Assembly: GCA_963575745.1 (NCBI GenBank)
Contig: CAUYUJ010014262.1
Coordinates: forward strand, 115,532-179,531
Source: Prorocentrum cordatum
Lineage: Eukaryota; Sar; Dinophyceae; Prorocentrales; Prorocentraceae
Direction of reading: 5' to 3'
DNA: 64,000 bases
Positions 29,530 through 42,900 of this stretch are shown here, piece by piece. The position numbers and the translations under genes were made by a program. The notes beneath the pieces are model-generated. The model did not search any database, was not told where the DNA came from, and saw only the letters and a list, made by a program, of their open reading frames with translations. Every line of letters begins with the position of its first letter. The first letter of the stretch is position 1.

Positions 29530-30825
29530 TTGCGAAACTGAATCAACGTGGTGTGCCTCGAACTGGAGGTCTGATGAAATCTGAATGTCAAGCGAGGCCA
29601 CTGTCAACTGCCGAGTTCAACTGACAATGCCAACGAACGATCGCACGGCCAAGGACTCTTAGCAGGCAGCGCAACAACCTTTCGGAGCCGAATTTGCCAT
29701 TCATGGCAGAGGCTTCTCTACTAGGACCTCCAGAGGAAAAGGGGAGGAGGATGGAGGAGGGAAGCTGGAAGGGGAGAGGAGGCAGGAGAAGGAGGGCTGG
29801 AGGATGAGGACTGAAGTCGGTGGGAAGGCGAGGGAGGGGGAGGGTGGGTGAGAAGGAGGAGCAGGAACGCAAAGCGCTGGATCCCAGGGGAGCCAGTTGA
29901 AAGTGGACCCCTCGGCCCGCGGTCTGTCCGGGACACTGACACGTTAGTTTGCTTTCCCCCCCCTCCGTTTCTTGGCGCGTAGCCCCTCATTTTGGTAGTG
30001 TTTCCCTTCCAGAAACAAAAATCATCACGCGCCTTACGTCCTGAGCCCCGCCCTGTCTTGCCCCCCCCCCCAACGCACGAGATATCATTCCCGTTGGGGT
30101 TTCTATCGGATCAGAAAGAAAAGGCCGTGGACATGGTGACTGGTTCGCTCGGAGACAACGTGCTGACGAACATTGTCAGCCCTGACCAAACGCAACGTCA
30201 AAATACAGCCGACACGCGGAGCAGAACGAACACAGGAGACCATGACCGCGAAGTCGGCCAGCTGGGTGAATGCCCTCGCGCGTGCTCCTGTCACCCCCGA
30301 ACAATGCTATGATTTCCTTTCGCTTCACGAGAGCGGAGAAGAGTAGAAAAGCACGTGTCTTACCATTCCACAATGCAACGCGGACGTGTCAAAAGCAGCA
30401 CTCGCTTGGAATCTGTGTTCCGACTTTGCCGAAACCTTCAGTTAATCGAACAACGGGTATCTGAAATGTGTGAAACACAGCCAATATCGGAACATATGTG
30501 CATCTCGTTCCAGACGCAGGTGTTATTGTGAGTATGAGTGATCGCGTTGCGTGCGTATGTTTTGGTGCGATCGTGCTGCCATGCATTGCCTCGCGCGAGC
30601 TGCCGTTGCTACGTTATGTGTGTTCGTGCGAACGCGCCAGTATCGTTTCATTGTAAAACGACGCTGGCGCTGCGCAGTGATCTGCATGTAAAATGCGTTG
30701 TGTGTGCCCTGTGTGATGTTATGTTGTTATGCTGACATTGCGCGCGCTCAACCTTATTTCACGACGCGGGTTTTCACGACTACGGAAACTTGCGTTTCTC
30801 TGTGCCGCGCACGTCTTATCGCCAT
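29530..30825. other. No gene recognised upstream of the three-exon gene
   Basis: 29735-29870 is GGA-rich. From 29990 the sequence is mixed and moderately AT-rich with no repeats that I can define and no convincing exon. Short open frames on both strands lack any motif. Confidence 0.4.
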
Positions 30826-30829
30826 GATC

Positions 30830-33270
30830 AGCATATCGTACAAGTTTGTCGGCCTGTCGACTTTTCCGTCTGGAAGTCCGATGGCCATACTGGCAAATTG
30901 GCCGATGGTTATTTCGGCATATCGCCTTACCGCCGTGTCGGCCAATGGGCGTATCAGCCGATCGGCCTGACCGCCTATGGGACTATCGGGATTTATTCCC
31001 GTCGGCATCGGCCTCCTATCCTATCGGCAAGCTGCCTCAACCGTCCTATCGGCCTATCGTACGATCGTACGCATTGCTGGATGTCCTGCAGTTGTGCCCG
31101 ATATGTTCCCAATCGGCCCATCGCTTGACGTTGGAGCCGATCGCCCAGTCGGTCCGTCGCCTCAGATGTCGCGATGTCGGCCGATCGGCTTATCGGCTCA
31201 TCGGCCGACTACTTAATGATGGCCAATCGTCGTCCCATGACGTGGGCATACCGCCCCAGTGCCCAGTGCACTTATCGCCCTGTGGTTCTATCGAGGGAGG
31301 TCGGCCTTTCAACCGTTTGGCCCGATCTGCCAGTCGACGCTTCGGGCTTGCCGATCGGCCCATCGCCCACGTCGGCCCATCATCATATCGCCCGTTCGCG
31401 CAGTTGAGTTCTCGTCATATCGCCCCAGCCGCGTAGCGCCCCACATAGGACTGTCGTATTGCCGCCTTGTCAACATATCGCCCTATTGCCATATCACCAT
31501 GTCGACCGATATGCATATCGGCATGTTCGCCTGTCGGTAGTTGTGCCCGACCTGCGTATGAACGTAGTGGTCTGCCGCCCCACTGGCGTGCTGCATTCTT
31601 CGCCAATCGACCGCTGTGCATGTGAGTGTGGCGATCGGCCATCTATCGCCCGATCGGCCGATCGGTATACCGTCCGAGTGCCCGATCGGCCCATCGCCTT
31701 ACACGGTCCTATATGCATGCTGCGTTGTTGGCACGTCAGCACGCCCGCGCTAAATCATGTGGGGATGCCGCCTTTTCTGCACATCGGCTGTTCGACTTAT
31801 CGCCTTATCGGGCTGGCGTCGCGTCGGCCCATCGCCCTATCGACATGCCGCCCCTTTCGGCATGGTATATCACAGGTCGGCATACCTGGGCCATTGTTAT
31901 TCCTCAATGTTGCCACTTCTCCCGATCTCTTTATCGGCCAATTGCCCTGCCAATTATTGGCAAGTCGTCAGATGGCCATAACGGTCGGCCGCCTTGTCGC
32001 CATATCTCCCTCTCGGTCTGCCGCCGTCTCGCCCTATTCGCCGATCAGTTCATCGCTACGCCGCCATATCGGTGCGCAGACAATGGCCAACCCATGGGAA
32101 ATGCGCCTTGTCGGTCTATCCACCCATCGCCGTAGCGCTGTGGTGATCTGACCAGCATCGGCATGCCGCCCGATCTCCCGACCTGCCGAGAATCCCGTCC
32201 TCGCATCAGCGCGTTGCCCAATGGGCCCGTGACGCCTTCGACGTATCGTCGCATTGCCTTATCGCCTCATGGCCGCGCGGTCATTCGTCCAATCGGCCAG
32301 GCGCGCGCGCGCGCGCCCAGCCAATCGCACAATCGCCGCGCGGCCCCGTCGCATATTTGTATATTGGGTCCACCCGTAGACCCGCCCCTGGTCTAGGCGC
32401 ACTTGCCGATCACCGCCATGGCGCTGCATGACTTTATCTGCAGATCGCCGCGTCGGGCGATGGCCTTTTTCCATCCATCTGTCTGCGCGGTAAATCTGGC
32501 CGCGCGCGCCATCGCAATGTCAGCGCGTCGTCAGGCGAACTCGTCGACTTAGCGGCCGTTCGGTCAATCCGCAAGTCTGCCGATCGGTTTGTTAGCGCTT
32601 GTGCACAACGTCACCCTCGCCCATCGCCTCGGCGGCGCAGTGCTACCCTGGCCGACCTTCCTGGCTGATTGCCGACCGATCGGCCGATCGGTTTGTCAGC
32701 TCGCAGTCCCGCCTGCGCATCTGCCCACGAGCTGAATGTTCGATCGGCCCCGCCGACATGTTGGCGCGCGTCGCCCCCATCGGTAGACTTGTCGTCGTCC
32801 TATCGCGGCGTCGGCATGCCGCGCAATCCCCGCGCGGACGGGTGGCACGTTGGCAGATCTGCCCATCGGCAGACACCGCATCTGCCAATCGCCCATTCAG
32901 CCCGTCGCCACGTCGGCCGACCCCGTCGTCGGCCCAATGGTTCGTCGGCGCGTCGCCTTTTCAACCGATCGGCCCATCGATTGCGCTGCCCATCGCGCAA
33001 CTGCCGCATCAGTAGATCGCCCTGCCAGCAGGCCGTCCAACCGCCATGTCAGGCTTTCTGCTTGTATCTGCCAATCGGTGGCCCACGCAGTCAGCGCGTC
33101 TCTCCCACTCCATAAGCATCCCGCCTGGTACTCCGATTTGCAGATCGGTTTGCCATCAGGTCGGGCGCCCGATGCGTCGCCTTATCGGCTCGCCGTTCAC
33201 TGCCATCTCGGCCAGTCGGCCGATCGTCTTGTCGGCCCATCGCCACATCGGCAAATCGCTCACTCGCGCC
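30830..33270. repeat. Degenerate GCCGATCGGC / GCCCATCGCC quasi-satellite
   Basis: About 2.4 kb in which variants of (T)ATCGGCC(G/C)ATCG(G/C)C recur every 10-25 bases in both orientations, because the core GCCGATCGGC is palindromic. Examples lie at 31180-31210, 31640-31700 and 32675-32695. The long serine/arginine/histidine-rich frames across it come from this composition. No gene is recognised. Confidence 0.75.
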
Positions 33271-34310
33271 CGCGCTCTCGTTTGCAATCGCGGGCGCCAC
33301 CTGGCGCGCGGGCACGCGCCGCTGGCGACTCAACGAGCGCGCCGCACGTTGCGCCTTCACGGCGGGCGGCGCTGCCCCGCGCAAGGCCATTTGCCGCGCG
33401 ACGAGGGCGCGCTGGCAATGCGTTAGCAAGGCGCCGCCCCGCGGACGAACTCGCGAGATCTCTGCCCCCCCATCCCCCCCTCCCTCCCCCCGCGCCCCAC
33501 GCGCGCGCCACTCCGCGCGAGCATCATGGCCGCGTGTACATCGCGAGCAAGGGGGATGGTGAGCGCCGCGGGCTTCATTCTCTGATGGCGATAGCGCGCG
33601 ACGGGGGCGGGGTCACGCGGCGCGCGGCACGCTTGAAATCGAATGCCGAGCGCGCATCGCTGAGTCGCGCTCAGTCGACGGCAGCTGAGCGGCGCCGCGC
33701 GCCCCATGGCGGCATTGTCAATGGCGCGGCGGGTGACGAGGCATTGCGCGCGCTCGTGACAAGGCCTTCGGCGTTGTGGGGCTGCGGATGGCGCGGGCTG
33801 CGTGGCGGGCGGCTTCGCGGACGCGCTTCTGCGCGCAGGCGTTGACCAGTGCAGGGCGGCCCGCGGCGCGGGGAGTTCAGGACGAGAGCGGCAGCCGCTT
33901 TAGCGGCAGATGCATGGTTGCCGACGCAAGGGCGCGCTGATAGGAACGCCATCGCGCGATGGTGGCGCAGCGCACGTGCTCCGCAGCCAGAAGTGGATGC
34001 GACGTTTGCAGGCGCCCGCGTTGGTCGCATGCCCCCCGCGTTCGCTTCGCCCGCCGCGCCCTCCGCGGCAGAACGATCGCGCTCGCCCTGCAAGGCCATC
34101 GGCGCATTAGCGCCCACCTCAAGCATCTACAGCGCGGCGCGCTCAGCGCCTTCTCCTCTGACCCACGCTGACGCGATGCGCGGCGCGGCTCTCTTCAAAG
34201 TGCATCCAGCACGTGATTGTGCTTGCGCTTCACCATCGCAGCGACTGAGATAGAATATGCATTCGGATCAGCGCTTGCATCTTGATATCGATATATCTTC
34301 AAGTTGGTTC
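33271..34310. other. GC-rich non-coding stretch with GCGCGC motifs
   Basis: Dense GCGCGC and CGCGCG runs with interspersed short unique sequence. No exon with credible protein composition was found. Confidence 0.4.
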
Positions 34311-34321
34311 ATGCGCGATCG

Positions 34322-34542
34322 ATCCCTACTCGGTTCCTACTCGGTTCCTACTCGGTTCCTACTCGGTTCCTACTCGGTTCCTACTCGGTTCCAACACGAT
34401 GGATGGTTCCTACTCGGTTCCTACTCGGTTCCTACTCGGTTCCTACTCGGTCCCAACACGTTGGGCGGTTCCTACTCGGTTCCTACTCGGTTCCTACTCG
34501 GTTCCTACTCGGTTCCTACTCGGTTCCTACTCGGCCTCCACA
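34322..34542 (+). repeat. 11-bp tandem repeat (GGTTCCTACTC)n
   Basis: About 20 units of GGTTCCTACTC, interrupted by two variant blocks (CCAACACGATGGATGGTT and CCCAACACGTTGGGCGG). All three plus frames are open because 11 is not a multiple of 3 and no unit phase contains a stop. Confidence 0.95.
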
Positions 34543-34774
34543 CGGACATGTCTACCTCAGCACTTAGCTTCTTGAGTGCGAGAGATGCTCATCGGCAGCC
34601 GACGGCAGTTTCGTCAACTCGGTTTTGGCACAGGTGCGAATGTCGTCCTCTCGGTTTTGCAACGTCGTGGAACCCTATGAATTTACTGAGTGCGGTGGCC
34701 CTCTCGCCGTCTACTCGGCGCGCGATGGCGTCAACTCGGTCTGGTCGAACGCAGCCCGCCCTCCTCCTCCCCCC

Positions 34775-35030
34775 CCCCCCCCCCCATGGCCATGGCCACC
34801 TGGCCGCATGGCCATGGCCGCATGTTCATGGCCACAGTGTCTTTGAACGGCATGTGGCCACGTGGCCCTGGTCACGTGGCCGCATAGCCATCGAACGGCC
34901 ATGTTGTTTGCTGGCAATGGCAACATGGCCGCGTGCCCATGGTCACATAGTCATCGACCGGGCATGGCCACATGGCTATGGCCTTCGATGGTATGTTACA
35001 TGGCCATCGAATGGGCGCGACCACATGACC
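34775..35030. repeat. Degenerate (CATGGCCA)n array
   Basis: CATGGCCA/CATGGCCG recurs, for example GGCCATGGCCACCTGG and CATGGCCACATGGCTATGGC, with palindromic units. No gene. Confidence 0.8.
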
Positions 35031-36215
35031 ATATTTGCGTGAGGCGCATCGCCGTCGTTCGATCGTCTGCAGCGGCGTTCGCGCGTCGGACTACCGCAGC
35101 GCATGCAAGGCGCATGACGCATTGTATACCATTGGTGCCTCAGAATTATCAAGAATTGAAAAGTCGACGCTTTTCCGTCGGCCTCCTTAAAGGGCTCCAG
35201 AAATTTCAAATTTTGTTTTTGGAATTTCAACTCGGCTTTTCTTTTGTCGGCAATACAGAACTCCTCGATGCGCGCGCGTGCGTACGCGCGCGCGGCGGCT
35301 GCGCGCCCCTGACAGGCTTGACGCTCACGCATGTGAGCGGTGCTAGAATCCGAAACCCCATGTCGTAAACAACACCAAAGTATATTATGAGCTACGCTTA
35401 TGCATGCGCGTGGCTTTTCGTATACGGTCCACACGCAACGCCAACAGCTGTCAGCTCGAAAGCCCAATGGCGAGCGCCCAATGTAAAATCGAATTATGTG
35501 GTCGCAGTTGATGGCTGGCTACCCGCGGACCCATGACACCGCACCTGACATAATCATTATGCGACTGCACGCGGACGTACGCGCGCGTACTATCGTCGTG
35601 GCCGCGCATGCGATGCATAATGTATGACCATACGCGCGCTATGCGATGTTATTTCGACAGATCAAGTGGTGAGCACCCAACTGTAGAAATTCAGGTCTCT
35701 GGTTCTGACAGATGGCCAGGTCAGTCTTTTTTTTTGGAAGCGCAGTCAATCTGCTTCGTGCGAACGCGCGGGCGCGCAGGCGTGGTGACCATGGTCACCG
35801 CGCGCGCGATGCACATTGCATAGGTTTGCGCCAGCCTGAGCGACATTACCTGAAAAAACAAATGGCTAAACCAAAATGAAAAACATTGTTCTGACCACGA
35901 CACGTGGCCGCTCAGCCACGAAATTATGAAAACGCATACATCGTGAATCGCGCGCGCACGCTTGCTGGTGGCCATAGTCACCCGAACCAGCGCGACCAAA
36001 ACCAATGCGCAAACAACTACATCCAGTAATCATACGACGCAGGTTGATAAGCACGCGTGCGTGCGTGCCAACGCGCGCTCCTTTCGTTAACGTTTTTGGT
36101 GTTGGGACTTTGCGCGTGCCACTTAATATAATCACGCATGCTGGCGCATACGGGGCCATTGTGTTATTCCCTACCCCTGCCGTTGTGTAGTCGCACGCAC
36201 GCATGCGCGAGCATG
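35031..36215. other. No gene recognised
   Basis: Mixed-composition DNA with many CGCGCG and GCATGCG motifs. Short frames only. Confidence 0.35.
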
Positions 36216-36460
36216 TGTATAGTGAATATATGGCGTGTTGCTTCCTTGGCGCGTTGTTGGGTTTGTTTGTTGTGAGGCCATCTTGGCATCATCTTGGGCC
36301 ATCGTTTTAGAGCGAAGTTGGAACCACCTTGGTATCATTGGATTTACGTCCATCTTGGATCAGATTTGAGGCCATCTTGGGTTAGTTAGGGCAGCTTTGG
36401 TTCATATTGGGATCATATTGGGCCGCCATTCCTCTTGAAGGCTTCTTGGGTGCCCTTTAA
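36216..36460 (+). repeat. Degenerate (CCATCTTGG)n array
   Basis: CATCTTGG, CCACCTTGG and CATATTGG variants recur about every 15-20 bases between 36280 and 36425. It lies 3' of the gene pair that ends at 36818. Confidence 0.65.
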
Positions 36461-36639
36461 GCAACACAGATAACTACATAACCATTCGGCCCTTGGGTCG
36501 TCCTTTAGGTTAGGGTCTCTTGTGGGCCTCGAGCCTCTTGGGATTCTCGTGGGGCGCATCTCGACCAGCTTCGGCATCGATCATGCCCCTCGCCTTCGAG
36601 GAGCAGCAGCGTGACCAGGCGAGATCCCCGCGGGAAGGG

Positions 36640-36720
36640 TGAAGGGGGCGGAGGCGGAGGATGAGGAGGGGGAGGAGGAGGAGGAGGAGGAGGAGGAGGA
36701 GGAGGAGGAGGAGGAGTAAG
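36640..36720. repeat. (GGA)n microsatellite
   Basis: GGA tract just downstream of the last exon of the 36.8-39.3 kb gene. Confidence 0.9.
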
Positions 36721-36817
36721 GAGGGTACGTCGCCATTTTTGCTCACTGGGCTGGGCTTGCCCCTTCAAGCCGCGTCTAGCGGAAACGTGCAGCGAGAGAC
36801 AAACGAAATACACGCCA

Positions 36818-39285
36818 TCAGTCAACGACCACGACGTCAGCGTTGTTCACCCCCTCCGGTTGAGATGATGAAGAACTTGCCGAACCACTGCTGGCCCCAG
36901 AGCTGATGACACCCTTCTTCAGCTTAGGAAGCCATACCCCCGTCATGCGCTTCTCCTCGCACTGCCACCATTTTTTCGTAAACTGTTTCCTCACCGCGAT
37001 AGCTTTCAAACGAGCCGTGCGGTTGGCCTCAGCAGCGATTTGATCATACATCGGATGACATGGGTTGAAGCACGCTGGCATGTCCCATATACTGTTTTTG
37101 GCTGTCGGGGTCGCACTCGGCGCTAAGGCTGTTGGAGTGATACTCTGCTTTTTGGATCTGTCTGGCGTCTGCACCTCACCGTCATCCCAGATAGATGGCA
37201 TCTGAGTTCTAGAGGTTAGAAAAGCAAAGCGAAACAGCACTCGAGCCCTGAAACGTCTACTGACAGAAGCATCCAGCGAGATCGTCTTGGAATCGTCTTT
37301 GGCCATCGTTCCTCTTGAGGGCCTCGCGATAGATTTTGGAGCAGCATAGATACCATGATTGGCAGGCGGGCCTTTTTGGGGAGGTCTCTTATGGGGACTT
37401 TGGGGGGTACTTTGTAGTTGTGTTTGTCGTGGCTCACGCTCCACACGCTTCAACCCAGCAAGGTGGACATCATTTGCTGGAGCTCGCCCCAGCGCCACCA
37501 GAGTCCTTCTTGGACTTCTGGAACTGCTTGACCTGCTTAAGCGTAGGTCTCCAGGCAGCGTGGGAAGCGTGGCTCCTCGAATAGGCTTCTGAGAGCCAAG
37601 TCCCGAGGTAAAGAACAGCAGCATGTTCGCCAAGCTCATCGTTCCAAACCCTGAGCGACCTGTACTTGTTGCAGCCGACATGTGATGCATTCGGGCAGTC
37701 CACACGCAGCCCGATAGCTGTAGAGTCCGACCGCGTCTCAATTCTCACGGCTACTCCATATACGTTGTCGGGGACTTCTGGAGCAGCGTCCCCATCGTTC
37801 TCATCGGATGCACCAGTTGATGCTGACGATGGTTTCGAGCTGCTGCTGCTCTGTTCGCTGCTGCTCGTGCTATCGGTGTCGCTGTCGCCGTTGACCGACT
37901 TGCCTGGCTTGTCATGTACATGCGCTCCTGGTGGCGGTGCAGGTGCTGGTGGCTCCTCGAGCGAAGGTTTGCCTTCAGCGGGCTTGTCCGACGCCTCTCC
38001 TGGCTGGTTCTCTGCGACGCTGCCCAGAGTAGCCTCGGCTGTTGCGAACTCGTCGCCTACGCCCTCGCCACCAACAATATCGTCATCAATCGGCTCTGCC
38101 GCGGGTGGAGCCACAGGAGGGTGCCCCAACGCCTTGATCTTACAAGGCTTGGGGTTAGTATCCGATTCCAGGTGTCGTTTGCACTGCTTGGCGCTCGGTC
38201 GTCCTTCCAAAACCTCCGAGGACTGTAGCAGCATCTTGTAGTAAGCAGCGGACAAATCCGAATCGAACCAGCTCACGCCTTTGCTCCAAATCGAGTCAAG
38301 TGATAATAAGCATTGAAGGTAATTCCTCCTGGAGGGAGCCTTCCGAATGTCGTACGTGCGTGGGCCTTTAGGACAATGACGTACTTTCTCTTGAACTGGT
38401 TCATACCCTTGGCAGTCCAATTCGTCCATCAAGCAAAGAACTGGGATATCGTTCGAGTCCAGTGCTCTGGTAGGTATACACACTTTAGGCGATGTAAGCG
38501 AGATGCAACCTTGGACTGTGGAGCCCGATACTTCCCACGCCAACAACTTTTTACGATCGTCTGGACTATCACCAGCAAGCTTGATGATATCTATAGTGGT
38601 CGGCTCCTGGACGGTGAAGGCCTCAACGCGTGGCTCATGAGAAGAACTGTTATCAGCCCAAACCTCAAAGGGTTGAACAGTGACCTCGTACAGTGCGTCC
38701 TCCTTAGCATGATCCTCCCACGTCTCCAGTATTATATTTTTCGTTTCAAGCGCCAGCACTTGACATACAAACAACATGGCGCCCCCATCATCATCGCCAG
38801 GGACAACAGGAAGTGACACATAGGAATGACGCACCAACGTAGATGCATAGTAGCTTCGCAGCAGTTTGATGGAATCATCGTGTCGTGACTTCTTGGCTAC
38901 AACTTTCTTACTGAGATCTTTACCACCTGGCCCAGGGTCATCGTCCTCACCGTCATCATCGGCTTGACTATCTTCGTCGTCCCCACCGTCATCTGGAGGA
39001 TGCCCCCCAGGAGCACCAGGACCAGGTGCTGGATGATCTCCAGGCGCTGCGGGTCCAGCGCCAAAGTCATCAAAGTTAGGATCGTCACCCATTGCGTGGC
39101 CAAGGACATAAAACATTTTCTCGAACACTGACCTTTTCTTATGCAATTTTGCATCAGGCCTCTTCGTGCCAGGAGGCTTCACAACAGAAGAATACATGTC
39201 CCATTTGCTCTGCAAGGGCGTGGATGTGGCACCGCTGAGGTCCTTGGGAGACAGCACGCGCTCTGATCGTACTGGGACCCCTCAA
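36818..39285 (-). CDS. Two-exon gene of unknown function next to transposase-like gene
   Basis: A long minus-strand exon spans about 39285-37490 (about 590 codons), followed by an intron and a last exon of about 37210-36818 that ends ASSSSSQPEGVNNADVVVVD. Exon 1 has an acidic, Pro/Gly-rich segment (39075-38940), then a globular-looking part (38880-38190, with SYVSLPVVPGDDDGGAML), a Ser-rich stretch (about 37860-37810) and a second globular part (YGVAVRIETRSDSTAIGLRV). The frame opens without an ATG near its 5' limit; the first in-frame Met is WDMYSS near 39200, so a further 5' exon is possible. The intron boundaries are unresolved; a GC donor after KKDSGGAG and the acceptor ACTCAG-ATG keep frame. 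No domain is recognised. Orientation and closeness to the next gene suggest one mobile unit. Confidence 0.55.
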
Positions 39286-39639
39286 AAAATCGGAGGAAGA
39301 TGGAGCTTGGTGGGCTTGGAGGAGGATGTCAGAGGCCCGTGGAGGATGGACGGGGTCGTAGGGAACGCCACGTGATGTTATCACATGTTGTTGTATCATG
39401 TTGATGGGATATTGTTGGTGTGATCATTATTTGCGCGCGTGCGTCTGCTGTTCTTCATGCGTTGTTTATATTCGGGCGGCCCTAACACATTTGCCAGCGA
39501 TGTTGTTTATCATAAGTGGTGCATTGATTGGCACGGCGTCAGCTACCATTATTGTTTATAGTATCTCTGTTGTCAGTGCAATGCTGTGCTTGCTGTGCTG
39601 TTGCTTTTGCGCTTATATTTCTTAGTGCCCCGATGGGTT

Positions 39640-39965
39640 CTCGAGGTTCTTGAGGTGGGTCTTTGAGATCTTCGATGGGTCCCAGCTGTCCTTGAGATGG
39701 GTCCTTGAAGTCAACGAAATGAGTCATTACGTCCTTGAGGTCCTTGATGGGTTCCTTGATTTCCTTGAGATCCGTGAGATCCGTGGGACAGGACCTTGAG
39801 GTCCTTGAGATCATTCAGGGCCGTGAGGTCCCTGATGGGTCCTTGATGTTCGTAGGATGGACTCTTGAGGTCCTTGAGGTCTTGGATCGATTCCTGAGGT
39901 CCGTGAGATTGGCCCACGAGGGCCTTGAGGTCCTTGAGATGGGTTCTTGAGGTTACACATGTCCC
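39640..39965 (+). repeat. Degenerate (TCCTTGAGG)n array
   Basis: GTCCTTGAGATC/TCCTTGAGGTC variants recur every 12-25 bases over about 320 bp. On the minus strand it reads LKDLKD within the open frame of the transposase-like gene, so the 3' end of that frame is probably repeat-derived. Confidence 0.8.
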
Positions 39966-42900
39966 CCATGGGTCCTCGAGGTCCTTGAGATTTTGAGCCA
40001 GTCGTAGTGAGCTTGCCGCCCACGGCCAAGTCGAAGCACGAGAATGGTCCCGCACCCGTTTCGCAATGCTGTGCGGGCCTTCCGCGATAGCATCGTCAAT
40101 GGGCACGTTCGCGAACGACTCCACCTTCTGGGAGGCGAGTGCACTGATGGAGCGAGGATGCGAGTGAGGGAGAAGCAAGGTGGTAGAAGAGGGAGGAGGA
40201 GGCGCAGAACGTTTGCAGGGACGAAAGGGATTGGGGATGAGCGAGGGGGGGAGGAGGAAGATCAGAAGGAAGATGAGGAATCCAGAAAAGAGCATTCTTA
40301 TCCACCATCCCCCTTCCGCTGGGAAGGGGAGGAGGTGGAGGAGGAGGAGGATGGTGTGGGTATGCTTGCACAAGCTACACTTGCCTCGAAAGCCAAGGCC
40401 TCGGTCAAACCAGTGCCATCGTCGCCCATGGCGTCGAAGTCGGCCCTCAACTGACCCGTCATCACATGCAACGTTGCATCATCGTGGGCATCAGCTGGGA
40501 CACGATTGAACTGTTCCAGGACGCGTGCCTTGATGCCAGGCTCCTTAAGCCGAGAAAACAAATATGGTATGTTGTCGTGCGGCTTCGCCTTGGCCTGACC
40601 CAGAGCGAACGCACCGCGAGCTGCGCCCTGCACAAGTTGCCACAGCTCGACGCCACCATGACTACCAGGAGTCCAAGAATTCACCTCAGCCAAACCCTCT
40701 CGCAAACGCTCCATTGCAAAATTGTAGCACAGCGATAACACGCGCCCTTTTTTCTTGCACTCAACTGTCTCGCCCCTGAAATATTCATCCAAATGACACG
40801 GACATGCGCCAGCGAACTCCATGATTCTGCAGATCCAATTGCACAGCCATTTCACAGCATTGAGTTGATGAAACCATTGTGGGGATGCCAACGATTCCCT
40901 GACCAAGCGCAATCTAGCCTTGTTCTCTTCCTCTGCAACTCTAGCAAACACCCCAACATTGAAATGCAACGCTAAGGATTCGATGAAACGGCTGAGCTCG
41001 GCACACACATTGTCCAACGTAGCCCGCCTCCATTGCGCAAAGTTCGGCAATGACGCCTCTTTTATAATAGCAGCCAGACCTGACAACCCGCGTCGTTGCA
41101 AATCTTTCACAAGTGCAGCTCTGATAGTCACATCTCGCAAGAAATAGTTCACAGCCTTCTCAAGAACACCCAGCCGATCACTACTGATAATGGTGCTGTC
41201 ATTCTAGAACTGCCATAGCTTTCAAGCTTACTGCCACAACCGACTTTCATTGGAAAGGGGGCACGGTATCACGCGCTACTCTCGGGCCCTTTGGTAGGCC
41301 CAGCAGCCGGCAGGAACCGAGCAAGGTGTTGGCCCAGGAGGGCCCACCAAGCGCAAAGCACGGCAAGGTAAATCACACCAGGGAAACGATGGATTTAGTG
41401 GCGTGTTAGCTTATAGACATGTGAACGACGTAGGTGTGCGACCCAGGTTTCTCGGATAGCCCTTGGAAACAAATTTGCGAAACAAATCAGCCGACATGAG
41501 ATTTTTGACAAGACCCTGGAACCTGCAACGCGCTCATTGCACACGGACGTTTGACGAAACGTCCGATCAGTTTTTCGGCGGTAGGTGTGGGTTGGGGAAC
41601 AACCTTCACTCTGGCAAGCCAGTCTGGAAAGAACGGTAGCGACCACAATGCGCGCTTAAGCACGTTGTCCCACAGATGCCTCCATCCAGTCACCACGAGA
41701 GCTCTTGGGAACAAGCGCTTGAGCTCCCGAGCTCCCCTGAGGGCCCGACCCTTGGCCCCGATCGATTGCAAAAAATCTTTCAAGAAATCTGTTTTTTTTG
41801 CTACCAGTCGTTCAGCACCATTGTCAGTAGTGATCGACCGAATGGCATTGCAAGCCTTTCTCATCATTACAAAGCTGGGCCCACATATCAAAAATAATTG
41901 CCAAAGCAACCCAATCGCCTTCGACGTTGAATCTAAACAACCGTGCTCTAACGATATGAACGGTAAGTAGCGACGTTGTTGAAGAGGACCTGCAAATAAG
42001 TCGAATGACGCAGCAAACATCTCTAACCCCCTGCGCTGTGGCGATCCATCTGCGAAAATGTAGATATTCAACGATTCAGGCGCCAACGATTTGAAGAGAT
42101 CACGGAAAAATAAACATGCTACTGCATCAATCCTCACCCGTGCTTTTCTCAACGTGTCTCTGTTGACATAATCCAAAGCTTGGGTAAGTTCGTGCTGAGA
42201 GAACTCCGCTTTTCTAGTGAGCAATTTCGCGAAACAATCGGCAGCCTCATGCGCAAACTTTATGTCTTTGAGATACTGTGTCGTGGAAACCCAGTCTACG
42301 ACCAGATCTGCTGGCCAAGCATTTTTTGGAGCAATTCCTTGCCGATGAAACTTCACACTGGATTGTCTGACCAACCATTTTTTCACTTTCCGAAGGGACG
42401 GCGCGATCGATAACATCTGGCTTTTTCTCAATTGTATCTTAGGCCCAACCGCCATGCTTTTGAAAATGCACCATTCGCCACTCATGATTTTCGCTGCTAG
42501 TCCAGGTTTCAGCGTTGCAATGCCAGACGGAAGTCCAGCTTCAAGCCCATCGATCCATTGTCCAAGCGTTTGCCTGGTCGTGGTCTCTTGAAGCCGAGCG
42601 TGCGCAATCAAATCAAGTATTGATGCTGTAGCGTCAACCGCAACGTTGCCAGCCAAACACATTGATTGTTCCGTTTCGTAAACCAAGAATCCATTCATTA
42701 CAGCACCAGTTCGTAGCCGACAAGTTGCAACCCCATAGGCCCAATCATTGTTCGCATTGCCAGACATGTGTGAAACTGGTGCAAGTCTCCATCGGGCCAC
42801 GACCATCCCCAATAACAGCGCACCATCACCAACATCCAAGCCATTGATCTGTTGCTGCAGAACATCTGGAATTTTACTGGGCCAGCCACCTGCAACTGCG

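Noticed and set aside
34976-35467. 163-codon minus frame near 35 kb
   Set aside because: Composition follows CGCGCG and CATGGCC repeats. No motif, and no splice or start context.
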